The notes: generated from the sequence alone by a model not told the origin. A DNA stretch of 61,618 nt from Catellatospora paridis (GCF_009720365.1 NZ_ML769322.1:1-61618); one strand, 5' to 3'. Positions 8,438 through 17,412 are shown, numbered from the stretch's first letter. Numbers and translations are program-made.

Positions 8438-9427
8438 TCAGGCCTGCGGTGCGAACCGGGTGCACAGCCGTTCGGTGCCCGCGCCGCTGATCAGCAGGCG
8501 CTCCTTGGCGTTGCTCAGCAGCTGCCCGGTCCAGTCCGTGAACCCGCCGTCGGTGATCAGCAGCTCGTCGCCGCCGGCCGTCGTCGCGTGGACGAAGAAG
8601 CACGCGTCGCGGTAGTAGCCGCGGCCCTGCTCGCGCTCGTCGTCGAAGCCGAAGGCCACCGCCGGGTGCCGCGCGGCGAGCGGGTCCAGGACCGAGGCCA
8701 GCGCGTCCCGGCGTACGCCCTGGCTCAGGTCGGTGATCGAGACCCGGACCCGGTCGATCAGCAGGCCCTGCCGCCGTCCCTCGTCCAGCAGCCGCAGGTG
8801 CGCGTCCAGCTGCTCGGTCAGCGCCGTGGTCTCGAAACGGAAGGAGCCCTCGTCGCGGCCCGCGGTCGTCAGCGCGAGCAACCGGAAGTGCGGCAGCGTC
8901 CCGGGCCGGTCGAAGAACTGGCCGCGCACCAGCCGGTGCGAGGCGCACAGCCGGACCCGGTCGCGACTGCGCGGGTCGCGGCGCAGCAGATCCCGGCGGC
9001 GCGCCGCGGACTCCAACGCGAGGACGTTGGTGGAGTCGGCGAGCACTTCGCTGTTGCGGCTGGTGGTGAGCACCTTGTGCTGGCTGACGTCGGTCACCGC
9101 GGCGACGGTGCCGAGCGGGCTCAGCGGCGACAGTTCGACCCCGGCGAAGCCCAGCCCGCCGAGCAGCGCGAACGCGGCGGCGTCGAACACGGCCAGCAGG
9201 CGCGGGTCCGCGGGCGACGGGCCGGCGAACCGGTTGCGCTCGTAGGAGGCCAGCAGCTCGGCGGGCGTCACCCGGCCGGCACGCGCGCCGTACACCGCGA
9301 GCATCAGCGACTGCAGGTCGGTCGGCGTCAGCCGCTCGGCCAGCACGGACACCAGGTCCGGCACCCCGGCGGCACGGGTCACCCGCCCCAAAAGCTGGTC
9401 TTCCACCCGGTCATTCTGCCCGGCCAT
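8438..9427 (-). CDS. Conserved hypothetical protein, 329 aa
   Basis: I do not recognise this protein. It looks soluble: alpha/beta composition, no signal peptide and no membrane helix. Notable segments are SPLGTVAAVTDVSQHKVL (about 103-120), an Arg-rich stretch RRRDLLRRDPRSRDRVRL, and a C-terminal ELLITDGGFTDWTGQLL. The ATG at 9427 is the first in-frame start. A GTG at 9406 lies six bases after CAGAAT and could be the start of a leaderless mRNA. It is convergent with the ABC pair, so membership of the biosynthetic locus is uncertain. Confidence 0.55.
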   Translation of the reverse strand: MAGQNDRVEDQLLGRVTRAAGVPDLVSVLAERLTPTDLQSLMLAVYGARAGRVTPAELLASYERNRFAGPSPADPRLLAVFDAAAFALLGGLGFAGVELSPLSPLGTVAAVTDVSQHKVLTTSRNSEVLADSTNVLALESAARRRDLLRRDPRSRDRVRLCASHRLVRGQFFDRPGTLPHFRLLALTTAGRDEGSFRFETTALTEQLDAHLRLLDEGRRQGLLIDRVRVSITDLSQGVRRDALASVLDPLAARHPAVAFGFDDEREQGRGYYRDACFFVHATTAGGDELLITDGGFTDWTGQLLSNAKERLLISGAGTERLCTRFAPQA

Positions 9428-9533
9428 CGCGGGCGGCGACCGGTGGTCCCGGGTGCCGGCGGTGATCGGAGGGCGAGGTCGGATTTGTGACGGGTCCTAG
9501 GCAACGCTGGTCGATCAACTTACCGTGTCGGCC

Positions 9534-10394
9534 ATGACCGCCTCTCCGCTGCGCCACGCCGCCCCCGGCAACGACGGCACGCGTACCCATAACCGGCTCG
9601 GCCGTACCCACCGCACCCGCACCGCCGTCGCCGTCGCCGGCGTGCTCGCCTTGGCCCTGCTGGGCACCGCCGCCTGCGGCAAGGAGGGTGACCCGCAGGC
9701 CAGTGCCAGCGCTAACACCGTGATCACGGAGAGCCCCGGGACCAGTGCGAGCGCCCTGCCGTCCGGCTCGGCCGCCGCGACGCCGCAGCCGTCGTCGACC
9801 GGTGGCAGCGGCAACGGCAACCAGGCGCCGACGTTCCCGAAGTCGGCCAAGGACTACGGCCTGGCCGCGCTGGCCGCCTGGGCGACCGGCAGCAAGTCCA
9901 AACTCGACCAGTACGCCGTGCAGGCCGCGGTGGCGCAGTTCATGGGCCACGGCAAGCCCAACAGCCAGTGGACCACGCTCAACTGCGAGCCGTCCAGCAG
10001 CGGGCGCACCGCCTGCAACTACCGCAACGCGCACGGCGACGACGCCCGGCTGACCATGGAGGACGCCCAGCTGGGCCACCCGACGGCGACCGTCGACGTG
10101 TTCCTCAACCGCACGCAGTACCCGACGGACGCGGCCGTTTACGTCAGCTACTTCATGGCCGCCTGGGGCGACGGCAACAAGCAGCGGATGACCCGCTACG
10201 CCAGCTCGTCGATCGCGAACATGTTCACCGGCAAGACCCCGCCGACCGGCAGCCAGACCAACGCCACCCAGAACGGGAGCACCTGGACCGTACAGGTGAG
10301 CGGCCTGCCGGTGGGCTCAGGGAGCTGGACGTTCACCGTCAACGGCAGCAAGCTCGGCGGCGGCAACGCGATCACCGCAGCCAAGATCGACTGA
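9534..10394 (+). CDS. Secreted lipoprotein of unknown function
   Basis: Predicted surface lipoprotein of about 286 residues. A basic N-terminus and hydrophobic core end in the lipobox LLGTAAC, where Cys is the lipid-attachment site. A Ser/Thr/Pro/Gly-rich linker of about 45 residues follows. The globular C-terminal part has repeated Tyr/Trp-rich segments such as TAAVYVSYFMAAWGDGNK-like sequence, and lacks a catalytic motif I recognise. An alternative GTG start lies at 9525; no clear ribosome-binding site supports either. The function is unknown. Confidence 0.65.
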   Translation: MTASPLRHAAPGNDGTRTHNRLGRTHRTRTAVAVAGVLALALLGTAACGKEGDPQASASANTVITESPGTSASALPSGSAAATPQPSSTGGSGNGNQAPTFPKSAKDYGLAALAAWATGSKSKLDQYAVQAAVAQFMGHGKPNSQWTTLNCEPSSSGRTACNYRNAHGDDARLTMEDAQLGHPTATVDVFLNRTQYPTDAAVYVSYFMAAWGDGNKQRMTRYASSSIANMFTGKTPPTGSQTNATQNGSTWTVQVSGLPVGSGSWTFTVNGSKLGGGNAITAAKID

Positions 10395-10411
10395 CGTCGG
10401 TCCGGCGGGCT

Positions 10412-10846
10412 TCAAGCCAGGCGCAGGGTGAGGTATGGGACATCCTCGCCCGGCGGCAGGTAGCGGGACACCTCGACGAACCCGGCGGCTTGCGCGAACC
10501 GCAGCCCGCCGGTGTTCGCCGCCCACACGATCGTCTCGATCCGGTCCCCGCCGAGTTGCCGTGCCTGCTCCAGCGCGCGGGTGTAGAGCCGCTGCCCGAT
10601 CCCGTGCCCGCGGTGCTCCGGCAGCACCCGGACGATCACGACGGCCCCGTTATCGCCCGGAGGCCGCACCGTGGTGCATCCCACGAGCAGCTCACCCTGG
10701 TATGCCACCTCAAGCCGGTTGCGACCCAGGCGCTCGCGCACCTCGTCCAGGCTGAGCGGATCGCCCGGGATGATCACGTTGTGGACGTGCCGCCAGTCCG
10801 CGAGCTCGTTGTCGCTCCGCACCGGACGGACGTGAAGATCAGACAT
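10412..10846 (-). CDS. GNAT family N-acetyltransferase
   Basis: Small cytosolic acetyltransferase of 144 residues with the acetyl-CoA binding motif A: VLPEHRGHGIGQRLYTRAL matches V-x5-RGxG-x-G/A. A later NTGGLRFAQAAGF is the usual motif B. The substrate is not predictable. The ATG at 10846 is preferred; an upstream ATG at 10864 would add six residues. Transcribed divergently from the DUF89 gene. Confidence 0.85.
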   Translation of the reverse strand: MSDLHVRPVRSDNELADWRHVHNVIIPGDPLSLDEVRERLGRNRLEVAYQGELLVGCTTVRPPGDNGAVVIVRVLPEHRGHGIGQRLYTRALEQARQLGGDRIETIVWAANTGGLRFAQAAGFVEVSRYLPPGEDVPYLTLRLA

Positions 10847-10977
10847 GAGGGCAGCGAACCGCATCGGTCCGGCACGGTCAACGCGATTCGGCAGGACGGC
10901 AGCACCTGCACCACGAGCGGCCCGAGGCGTCCGCCTAGACTGGCCGTGATCGGTTGACGGGTGACCCGGGGGGACGA

Positions 10978-12153
10978 GTGTCCGAGGCTGACCACGCGCG
11001 GGCGCTGCCCGACGCCGCGCCGATCCTGAGCCACGTGCCCGGCTCGTTCACCTGGCGGGTGCTGCACGACCGGCATCCGGCGATCATCAAGCAGGTGTCC
11101 GGGGCGTTCCCGTACCCGCCGCGCATCCGCCGGGCCCTGGCGCAGCTGGCGCAGGACGCCGTCTCCGGCGTGGTGGACCCGCTGCCCGCCGACGCGCACG
11201 ACGCCGCCGACTGGGCCCGCTGGAGCGCGCCCTACCTGGGCATGAGCTGGTACGACGTGCCGTTCCTGTGGGCGGAGAACTACTTCTACCGGCGGCTGCT
11301 GGAAGCCGTGGAGTACTTCCGGCCCGGTCCGTGGCGCGGGCTGGACCCGTTCACCCCGCAGAAGTCGGCGGAGCTGGCCGACCCCGCGCTCGACGCCGAC
11401 CTCGCCGCGCTGGCCGACCTGACCGGCCGGCTCGCCGAGGAACAGCTGACCGCGGCCGTGGACGCCGCGCTCTGGGGCAACCGGGCCGACCTGGCCACCC
11501 GGGTGTCCGACCCGGAGGCCGAGCACCGCAAGCAGGCCTCCGACCTGGTCGCCGACGACAGCGCCGTGCTGCGGCGCATGCTCGCGCCCGGCACCGGTGG
11601 CACGGTCTGCCTGGTCGCCGACAACGCCGGGCGGGAACTCATCCCCGACCTGGTGCTGGTCGACGTGCTGCTGCGCAACGGCGTGGCCGACCGGGTCGAG
11701 CTGCACCTCAAACCCCAGCCCTACTTCGTCTCCGACGCCATGCTCCACGACCTGCTGTCCTGCCTGCGACGCCTGGCCGATGCGGAGCCGGCGCTGCGCG
11801 AACGCCTGTGGACGGCGCTGGACGACGGGTCGCTGGAGGTGGTGACCCATCCGTTCTACTGCGAACCGCTGAGCTATCACGACCTGCCCGGTGACCTCGC
11901 CGCACGGTTCCGGGCGGCGAAACTGACGATCGTGAAGGGCGACCTGAACTACCGCCGGCTCGTCGGGGACCGCCACTGGCCCGCGCCCACGCCGTTCGAC
12001 GCGGTGACCGCGTACTTCCCCGGGGCGGTCGCGGCGCTGCGTACGCTCAAGTCCGAGGTCCTGGTCGGCGCACCGGACGTCGCGGCCCTGGACGCCGCCG
12101 GGGTCGGCTGGCGCCTGGACGGCACGCACGGGCTGATCCAGGTCCGGGCCTGA
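10978..12153 (+). CDS. Damage-control phosphatase ARMT1-like (DUF89)
   Basis: Metal-dependent phosphatase of the DUF89/ARMT1 family, about 391 residues. These enzymes remove phosphate from harmful or over-phosphorylated sugar phosphates, and some have been linked to protein carboxyl methylation. The metal-site motif DNAGRE is at 215-220, and KGDLNYRRLVGD near residue 309 is the conserved C-terminal substrate/metal loop. The GTG at 10978 is chosen because GGGGGGA lies just upstream; an earlier in-frame start at 10954 lacks this. Monocistronic. A precise substrate cannot be inferred. Confidence 0.85.
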   Translation: MSEADHARALPDAAPILSHVPGSFTWRVLHDRHPAIIKQVSGAFPYPPRIRRALAQLAQDAVSGVVDPLPADAHDAADWARWSAPYLGMSWYDVPFLWAENYFYRRLLEAVEYFRPGPWRGLDPFTPQKSAELADPALDADLAALADLTGRLAEEQLTAAVDAALWGNRADLATRVSDPEAEHRKQASDLVADDSAVLRRMLAPGTGGTVCLVADNAGRELIPDLVLVDVLLRNGVADRVELHLKPQPYFVSDAMLHDLLSCLRRLADAEPALRERLWTALDDGSLEVVTHPFYCEPLSYHDLPGDLAARFRAAKLTIVKGDLNYRRLVGDRHWPAPTPFDAVTAYFPGAVAALRTLKSEVLVGAPDVAALDAAGVGWRLDGTHGLIQVRA

Positions 12154-12214
12154 GCCCCTCGTTCGGCGCAATCAGCGCCGGAGGACTCGCCGCCGCCCGG
12201 TGCCGGTCGCGCAC

Positions 12215-12787
12215 TCAGCCGCCGAAACCCTCAAGCAGCAGCGCGAGCCGCTGCTCGTGGCCGTCGCGGCGCAGCCGGCCGCCCCGCATGAGCGTCGTGA
12301 GCCCATGCAAGCTCGCCCAGAACACCTCGGTGCGCACGTCCAGGTCGTCGTCGCCGATGAGCGGGCGCACCGCCTCACGCAGTTCGCCGAACGCCTCGCG
12401 CAGCGCCGGCGGGGCGGCCGGGGTGGCGAAGGGCAGCCCGACGGCGAGGGTGAACATCGCGTCGTAGGTCGCGGGACGCTGGTCGGCGAAGTCCGTGTAC
12501 GCGTGCGCCACCGCGTCGAGCGCGGCGCTCGCATCGGCGGCTGCGGTGCGGCTGGTGCGCAGGATTTCGGCCACTTCGGCGAAGCCCTCGACGGCGACCG
12601 CCGCCATGATGGCGTCCTTGCCCTTGAAGTGGCTGTAGAGCACGGGCTGGCTGTACTCGATCAGCTCGGCGAGTCGGCGGGTGGTGACCGCGTCCCAGCC
12701 TTGGGCTTCGGCGAGGTCACGGGCGGCGGTGACGATGAGCCGCTCGCGTTCGGCCAGTTCACGCTCGCGGCGCTTCGTCGGAGGCAT
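12215..12787 (-). CDS. TetR family repressor
   Basis: DNA-binding repressor of 190 residues. The N-terminal helix-turn-helix (about 30-60: VTTRRLAELIEYSQPVLYSHF) is typical of TetR proteins. The C-terminal ligand domain resembles the WHG type (FWASLHGLTTLMRGG). The ATG at 12787 is six bases after TAGAAT, so the mRNA is probably leaderless. Near-palindromic CTAGCgCCGCTAG sites flank its promoter and that of the divergent DUF4267 gene, so it very likely represses both. Confidence 0.9.
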   Translation of the reverse strand: MPPTKRRERELAERERLIVTAARDLAEAQGWDAVTTRRLAELIEYSQPVLYSHFKGKDAIMAAVAVEGFAEVAEILRTSRTAAADASAALDAVAHAYTDFADQRPATYDAMFTLAVGLPFATPAAPPALREAFGELREAVRPLIGDDDLDVRTEVFWASLHGLTTLMRGGRLRRDGHEQRLALLLEGFGG

Positions 12788-12793
12788 GGCTTG

Positions 12794-12821
12794 ATTCTAG
12801 CGCCGCTAGCACCGCTGTCAA
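12794..12821 (-). promoter_or_regulatory. Sigma70-type promoter of TetR gene
   Basis: Minus-strand TTGACA (12816-12821), 16-base spacer, TAGAAT (12794-12799), then six bases to the ATG. Operator 1 (12797-12809) overlaps the -10 element and the spacer, which fits autorepression. Confidence 0.75.
12797..12809. promoter_or_regulatory. TetR operator 1
   Basis: CTAGCGCCGCTAG, palindromic except the centre, overlapping the -10 region of the TetR gene. A related but weaker half copy (CTAGCACCGCTG) starts at 12806. Confidence 0.7.
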
Positions 12822-12846
12822 AGCTATGTTAGTGTCGCTCGTATTC

Positions 12847-12859
12847 CTAGCACCGCTAG
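12847..12859. promoter_or_regulatory. TetR operator 2
   Basis: CTAGCACCGCTAG, differing from operator 1 at one base, located 18 bases before the GTG of the DUF4267 gene. Its position would block that gene's promoter or initial transcription. Confidence 0.7.
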
Positions 12860-12876
12860 ACTCTGGAGGAATCGTC

Positions 12877-13248
12877 GTGCTCACCCCCCTCGCCTACGGC
12901 CTCGCCATCGTGCTCGACCTGTTCGTCGCCTTCATCGGCGTGCGCTTCCTCCTCGCCCCGCGCACCGCCGCGGCCGGATACGGAGTGCTGGCCAAACCCG
13001 ACGGAGACCGCGCCTATCTGACCGTCAAAGGCGTACGCGACCTCACCTACGGGATCATCGGACTGGCCCTCATCGCCTTCGTCGGCGCTCGTGCCGAGGC
13101 CTGGTTCATGCTCGCCGTCGCCCTCGTCCCGCTGGCCGACACGCTGATCGTGCTGCGCAACGGCGGCACCAGGGCGGCCGCGTTCGGCATCCACTTCGCC
13201 ACCGCCGTCATCGTCCTGCTCAGCGCCGCGCTGCTCTTCGCCGTCTGA
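12877..13248 (+). CDS. DUF4267-like small membrane protein
   Basis: Integral-membrane protein of about 123 residues with four hydrophobic segments, resembling the DUF4267 family of unknown function. The GTG at 12877 follows GGAGGA with a six-base gap, which decides the start. Under apparent control of the divergent TetR repressor through the 12847-12859 operator. Such TetR-linked small membrane proteins often respond to a small molecule, but the inducer is unknown here. The cupin gene follows 27 bases later and is probably cotranscribed. Confidence 0.75.
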   Translation: MLTPLAYGLAIVLDLFVAFIGVRFLLAPRTAAAGYGVLAKPDGDRAYLTVKGVRDLTYGIIGLALIAFVGARAEAWFMLAVALVPLADTLIVLRNGGTRAAAFGIHFATAVIVLLSAALLFAV

Positions 13249-13275
13249 TCCCGCCCGCAACGTCAGGAGTACGCC

Positions 13276-13773
13276 ATGTCCCTGTTCATCCCGCAGTTCA
13301 CCGAGTCGGTCGTCGTCCGCTCCGCCGAAGCCGAGGTGATCGGGCGGGCCCCGACGACCATCCGGCTGCTGGCCGACAGCAGCGCCACCGGCGGCGCCCT
13401 GTCGACCCAGCGCGTGACCCTCCTCGACGGCGCCGACGGCGCGCGACCGCACCACCACGGCAACTCGGCCGAACTCTTCTACGTGCTCGACGGCGTCGCG
13501 CAACTGCTCTCCGGCGACCAGGTGGTCACCGCCGAGCGGGGCGACCTGGTCGTCGTGCCTCCCGGCCTGAACCACGCGTTCGCCGCCGCGTCCGGTGAGG
13601 ACGCGGACATCCTCATCGTCATCACCCCCGGCATCGAGCGGTTCGAGTACTTCCGCCACCTGGAGCGGATCGCCTTCGGCAAGCTGCCGCCGGAGAGCCT
13701 GCTGGAGGTGCAGGAGCTCTACGACACCTACTTCAGGGCCAGCCCGGCCTGGGACAACGCGCGGCGCGTCTAA
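13276..13773 (+). CDS. Cupin domain protein
   Basis: Single-domain cupin of 165 residues, cytosolic. The first motif contains HHHGNSAELFYVLDG (59-73), with His59-61 and Glu66 as metal ligands. The second is GDLVVVPPGLNHAF with His100. All ligands for a metal centre are present, so an oxygenase, isomerase or small-molecule binding role is possible. AGGAG lies about nine bases before the ATG. It follows the DUF4267 gene by 27 bases and precedes an esterase gene by 11, suggesting a TetR-regulated unit of two or three genes. Confidence 0.8.
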   Translation: MSLFIPQFTESVVVRSAEAEVIGRAPTTIRLLADSSATGGALSTQRVTLLDGADGARPHHHGNSAELFYVLDGVAQLLSGDQVVTAERGDLVVVPPGLNHAFAAASGEDADILIVITPGIERFEYFRHLERIAFGKLPPESLLEVQELYDTYFRASPAWDNARRV

Positions 13774-13784
13774 GATCATCTGCT

Positions 13785-14651
13785 ATGGCCGTCCCCGACC
13801 TCACCGAACTGCGCGAACAGATCCGCCTGCGGGCCGGCACCCGGCCGGCCGGCCCGCCGCTGGCCCGGGTACGCGACCTCGTCGGCCCCGGCGGGCTGGC
13901 CCTGCGCCACTACCGCCCCGTCGACGCCGACCGGCCGCTGCTCGTCTACGTGCACGGCGGCGGCTGGGTGATCGGCGACCTCGACACCCACGACCGGACC
14001 TGCCGCCGCATCGCCGCCGGCGGCGACGTCGAGGTGCTGGCCGTCGACTACCGCCGGGCACCCGAACATCCGTATCCGGCGGCGATCGACGATGTGACCA
14101 GCGTCCTGGAATGGGTCCGTCCGCACCTCGTCGCCGGTGACAGCGCGGGCGGCTACCTGGCCACGATGGCCTGCAGCCGCCTGCGTGACGCCGGACGGCC
14201 GTTGCCGCGCGCGCAGATCCTGCTGTGCCCGAACACCGATCTGACCCTGAGCCGGCCCAGTGTCGCCGAGAAGGGCACCGGATTCGGTCTGGACGCCGAC
14301 TTCCTGAGCTGGGCCGTGCAGCGGTGGACTCCCGATCCGGCGCAGCGGGTGGCGGCCAGCCCGCTGTTCGCCGAGGACCTCGCCGGGCTCCCGGAGGCCG
14401 TCGTCGTCACGGCCGAGCACGACGCCCTGCGGGACGAGGGTGACGAGTACGCCCGGCGGCTGGCCGCGGCCGGACTGCGCGTCCGGCACCGGGTGGAGCC
14501 CGGCCTCGTCCACGGGTTCATCCAGAACATGGACCTCACCTCGGCCGACGCGGCGGCCGCCCACGAACGGATCTTCGACGACATCCGGCGCATCGCCGCC
14601 GGGATCGGCCCCGACGACCTCGCCCGCCCCGTGCTCGAAGCCCACCCGTAG
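13785..14651 (+). CDS. Alpha/beta hydrolase, HSL (family IV) esterase
   Basis: Carboxylesterase of the hormone-sensitive-lipase family, 288 residues. The oxyanion-hole motif HGGGW (57-61) and nucleophile elbow GDSAGG (118-123, Ser120) are intact. The Asp of EHDALRDEG and the His of LVHGF complete the triad. Cytosolic, with no signal peptide. The ATG at 13785 lies eight bases after TAAGAT, so it may have its own leaderless promoter in addition to read-through from the cupin gene. Natural substrate unknown. Confidence 0.9.
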   Translation: MAVPDLTELREQIRLRAGTRPAGPPLARVRDLVGPGGLALRHYRPVDADRPLLVYVHGGGWVIGDLDTHDRTCRRIAAGGDVEVLAVDYRRAPEHPYPAAIDDVTSVLEWVRPHLVAGDSAGGYLATMACSRLRDAGRPLPRAQILLCPNTDLTLSRPSVAEKGTGFGLDADFLSWAVQRWTPDPAQRVAASPLFAEDLAGLPEAVVVTAEHDALRDEGDEYARRLAAAGLRVRHRVEPGLVHGFIQNMDLTSADAAAAHERIFDDIRRIAAGIGPDDLARPVLEAHP

Positions 14652-14686
14652 CAGCTGCCCGCGGCCGCGGCCGGGCGGCGCGGCGG

Positions 14687-16516
14687 TCAGCGGCGGCCGA
14701 ACAGGTTGCGCAGGTTCGCCACCCCGATCGCGACGGCCGCGGCCACGGCGAGCACACCGAACGCGATCCGCAGGTTGGTGACCAGCAGCCAGGTGAGCCA
14801 GCCGACGCCGACGAGGATGACCAGGCTCAGCAGGAACAGCAGCAGGCGGTGGCGCAGCACCGCCTCGACCGCCATCACCGCCAGCACGGCGAGCGTGCAC
14901 GCGAGCAGCAGCGAACCCTGCTCCAGCAGCAGCGCGAAGCCGAGCAGGAGCAGCAGCACCGACAGTGACGCCCCGGCCCAGAACCGCAGCAGCGCGCCCG
15001 CGGGTGCGGCAACGTCGGGCACGACCCGGTTGCGCAGGTGCGCGTGCGGCGGCGGCAGCGGCGGCACGCCACCCACCGCCCGGAGCTGGTCGCGCTCGTT
15101 CACTGCCGCGCGGCGGCGGGCCCGCAGCTGCGCCATGGCCTGTTCCTGGGCGATCAGCGCGGCGGCCGCGCCGTCCCCGCCGCGGCGGCTCGCGGTCACC
15201 GTCGGCGGCAGCACCTCCAGCCCGGCCGACATGCGTCGCAGCTCGTCCTGCCCGTCGGCGATGCGGCCGTCGAGCTCGGCGATCGTCTCCGCCAGCTCGC
15301 GGGCCCGGTCGGCCCCGGCCCGCAGCGCCCGCGCGGGTGTCGGCGGCACCTTGTCGAGGCCCGCCCAGCCGACCGGGTCGCCCCACGAGGCCCGGATCGC
15401 GCCGCTGCGTTCGTAGCGGGGACCGGCGGGCGCGCGCTCGCCGCCGAACGGGTCGGCGGTGTCCAAGCCCCACAGCCCCCGGTAGTCGCGAACCCACGGC
15501 GTGGCGGAGTCGATCAGGATCGGGGTCCAGGGGCGGCCGGTGCCGGGTCCGATGCGCGTCCCGTCGCCGCGGCGGTAGTCGACGTACGGGATGCCCAGGC
15601 CTTCGGCGATCGCGCCGCGGGTCCACGGGAACAGCAGCGCCCGGATCCGGACCACCGTGTTGAGCACGCTCTCCAGCGACGGCGGCTGCACCCGCACCAG
15701 GTAGTCGCCGGGCAGGTATGCCCCCGAGTGCGAGCCCGCGCCCGCGTTGGCCACCAGGTGTGTGCCGTCGACCCAGGTCAGGTCGGGGTCGTCGGGCCGT
15801 CGGCGCAGCTCGTCGCCGACCTCGTCGTGCGAGGACAGCGCCACCCAGGCGAGCTCGAACCCGTCCGGCCCGTCGGGCGACGGCACCAGGTAGAGGGTGA
15901 GCTGCTCCCAGTCGGACTCGTGGTCGTTGACGCCGCTGAAGCTCGACCGCCAGTCGTTCATCGCGTACAGGAACCAGAACTGGATGACGACGTAGCCGCC
16001 GTCCGAGCTGACGTGGGCGTGATAGGTGTCGGTCTGCGTACCGGCGGCGGTGTACTGGCGCTGCACCGCGGCCGTGAGCCCGCCGGGCACCCGCCCCCGC
16101 AGCGTCAGCGACAGGCGCAGCAGCGAGTCGATGAGCCGGCCGAGCAGCCCGACCGCGGCCAGCCGGGACACTCCGGTGAACTTCGGCCGGTCCGGCCTTC
16201 GCCGCCATTCCCGCAGCTCCCGGCGTTGCAGGCCACGCGGGGCGTAGCGCAGGAACAGCGCGGCCTCGGGATGGGCGCGGGCCGTGTCGGCCAGCCGTTC
16301 GGGGTTCAGCTCGCCGTGGTCGACCAGCAGCGTCGGGGCGCCCCGCGAGGTGTGGTGCGAGGCCCACAGCGCCGCTCCGGCCAGGTACGTGTCGACCGGC
16401 ATGGGGAAGAACATCTCCCCCGCGGTGAAGCACAGCACCGGCTCGTAGCGCTGCACCAGCGCGCGCAGGTCGACGCCCTCGAGCAGTCCCGCACGGTCGT
16501 CTACGCCGGTCACCAC
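14687..16516 (-). CDS. Vps62-like protein with C-terminal membrane helices
   Basis: Large protein of about 609 residues. Residues 10-330 resemble the eukaryotic/actinobacterial Vps62 type: RYEPVLCFTAGEMFFPM near the start, YHAHVSSDGGYVVIQFW, NDHESDWEQLTLYL and AGSHSGAYL. A coiled-coil-prone stretch (about 400-480) follows, and then four or five hydrophobic segments at the C-terminus, so the globular domain is membrane-tethered. The start is uncertain: GTG at 16516 or 16513, with no strong ribosome-binding site. The function of bacterial members is unknown. Confidence 0.7.
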   Translation of the reverse strand: MVTGVDDRAGLLEGVDLRALVQRYEPVLCFTAGEMFFPMPVDTYLAGAALWASHHTSRGAPTLLVDHGELNPERLADTARAHPEAALFLRYAPRGLQRRELREWRRRPDRPKFTGVSRLAAVGLLGRLIDSLLRLSLTLRGRVPGGLTAAVQRQYTAAGTQTDTYHAHVSSDGGYVVIQFWFLYAMNDWRSSFSGVNDHESDWEQLTLYLVPSPDGPDGFELAWVALSSHDEVGDELRRRPDDPDLTWVDGTHLVANAGAGSHSGAYLPGDYLVRVQPPSLESVLNTVVRIRALLFPWTRGAIAEGLGIPYVDYRRGDGTRIGPGTGRPWTPILIDSATPWVRDYRGLWGLDTADPFGGERAPAGPRYERSGAIRASWGDPVGWAGLDKVPPTPARALRAGADRARELAETIAELDGRIADGQDELRRMSAGLEVLPPTVTASRRGGDGAAAALIAQEQAMAQLRARRRAAVNERDQLRAVGGVPPLPPPHAHLRNRVVPDVAAPAGALLRFWAGASLSVLLLLLGFALLLEQGSLLLACTLAVLAVMAVEAVLRHRLLLFLLSLVILVGVGWLTWLLVTNLRIAFGVLAVAAAVAIGVANLRNLFGRR

Positions 16517-16567
16517 CGTAGTGTCACAGCTCGGACGCGAGGAAAGCGCCGGAACCGGCTCATGCCG

Positions 16568-16610
16568 GCAGGCCGCCCCGCCCGTGCGGTGACCAGGCGG
16601 GACGGCCTGC
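16568..16610 (-). terminator. Hairpin after maleylpyruvate-isomerase-family gene
   Basis: Fifteen-bp inverted repeat with one mismatch (16568-16582 with 16596-16610), ten bases past the stop codon at 16621. Confidence 0.65.
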
Positions 16611-16620
16611 GCAGGCCCGG

Positions 16621-17412
16621 TCAGAAGCCCCGGAACACCTGTCGGAGCAGCGCCAGGTCGGCCGCGCCCGCCGTCTCGACGGCGGACGGGGTGTGCTGCG
16701 GCGACAACCGGCCGGCGATCAGGCGCAGCCAGGCCTCGGCGGGCAGCCGCAGCACCCCGTCGTCGTCGCCCGGCGCGTCGACCAGTTCCACCTTGTCCGC
16801 CAGCCGCAGCCCGTGCACGGCGTCGGGGTCGGTGGTCTCGACGCGCAGGGTCAGTTCCCGGCCGTCGAGCGCGTCGGACTTGGCCAGCCAGCCGAACATG
16901 CCGCCGAGCGTGCCCGTCAGCAGCGGCACCGCCTCGCCGGCGAGCTCGGCCTGCGGGTCCCCGCCGACCCGCACGTCCCAGGAGTGGAAGGTGTACTCGC
17001 TCAGCCGCAGGCTCGCCGCCGTGGCGACGTCGACCGGCGCGGGCAGGAATCCCATGTCGACCCGCAGCTCCTCCCGGGTGGCGGCGTCGAGCGACTCGTA
17101 CTTCGCCAGCAGCGCATCGTTTGCGGCGAGGAAACCCTCGGCCCGGGCGGCGGGCTCCATCGCGTCCCAGCGCGCCCACACGCCCTTGTTGAACTCGAAG
17201 CCCGGGTTGGGCCGGCCGTCCAGTGCCGCCTCGACCGTCGCGAGGTTGATCTCGGCGCCGCTGCCCAGGTGGCTGAGCACCTGGGACACGTCCCACTCGG
17301 ACGCGCCCGACGCGCCGGTCAGGTCCGATTCCGGCAGGCCGCGTACGTGCCCGGCGAGCGTGTCGTGGCCGGACCGCAGCGCGGCGATGACGGCGTCGGC
17401 GGAGCTGGTCAT
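16621..17412 (-). CDS. Maleylpyruvate isomerase family mycothiol-dependent enzyme
   Basis: Soluble DinB/MDMPI-fold protein, 263 residues. The N-terminal domain has the metal-site pattern typical of mycothiol-dependent maleylpyruvate isomerases: DVSQVLSHLGSGAEIN near residue 40 supplies one His, and LRLSEYTFHSWDVR near residue 140 supplies another. The C-terminal part matches the MDMPI C-terminal domain. The family uses mycothiol, consistent with an actinobacterial host, but most members have no known substrate. The ATG at 17412 has AGGAG closely upstream. Head-to-tail behind the VanX-type gene. Confidence 0.85.
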   Translation of the reverse strand: MTSSADAVIAALRSGHDTLAGHVRGLPESDLTGASGASEWDVSQVLSHLGSGAEINLATVEAALDGRPNPGFEFNKGVWARWDAMEPAARAEGFLAANDALLAKYESLDAATREELRVDMGFLPAPVDVATAASLRLSEYTFHSWDVRVGGDPQAELAGEAVPLLTGTLGGMFGWLAKSDALDGRELTLRVETTDPDAVHGLRLADKVELVDAPGDDDGVLRLPAEAWLRLIAGRLSPQHTPSAVETAGAADLALLRQVFRGF

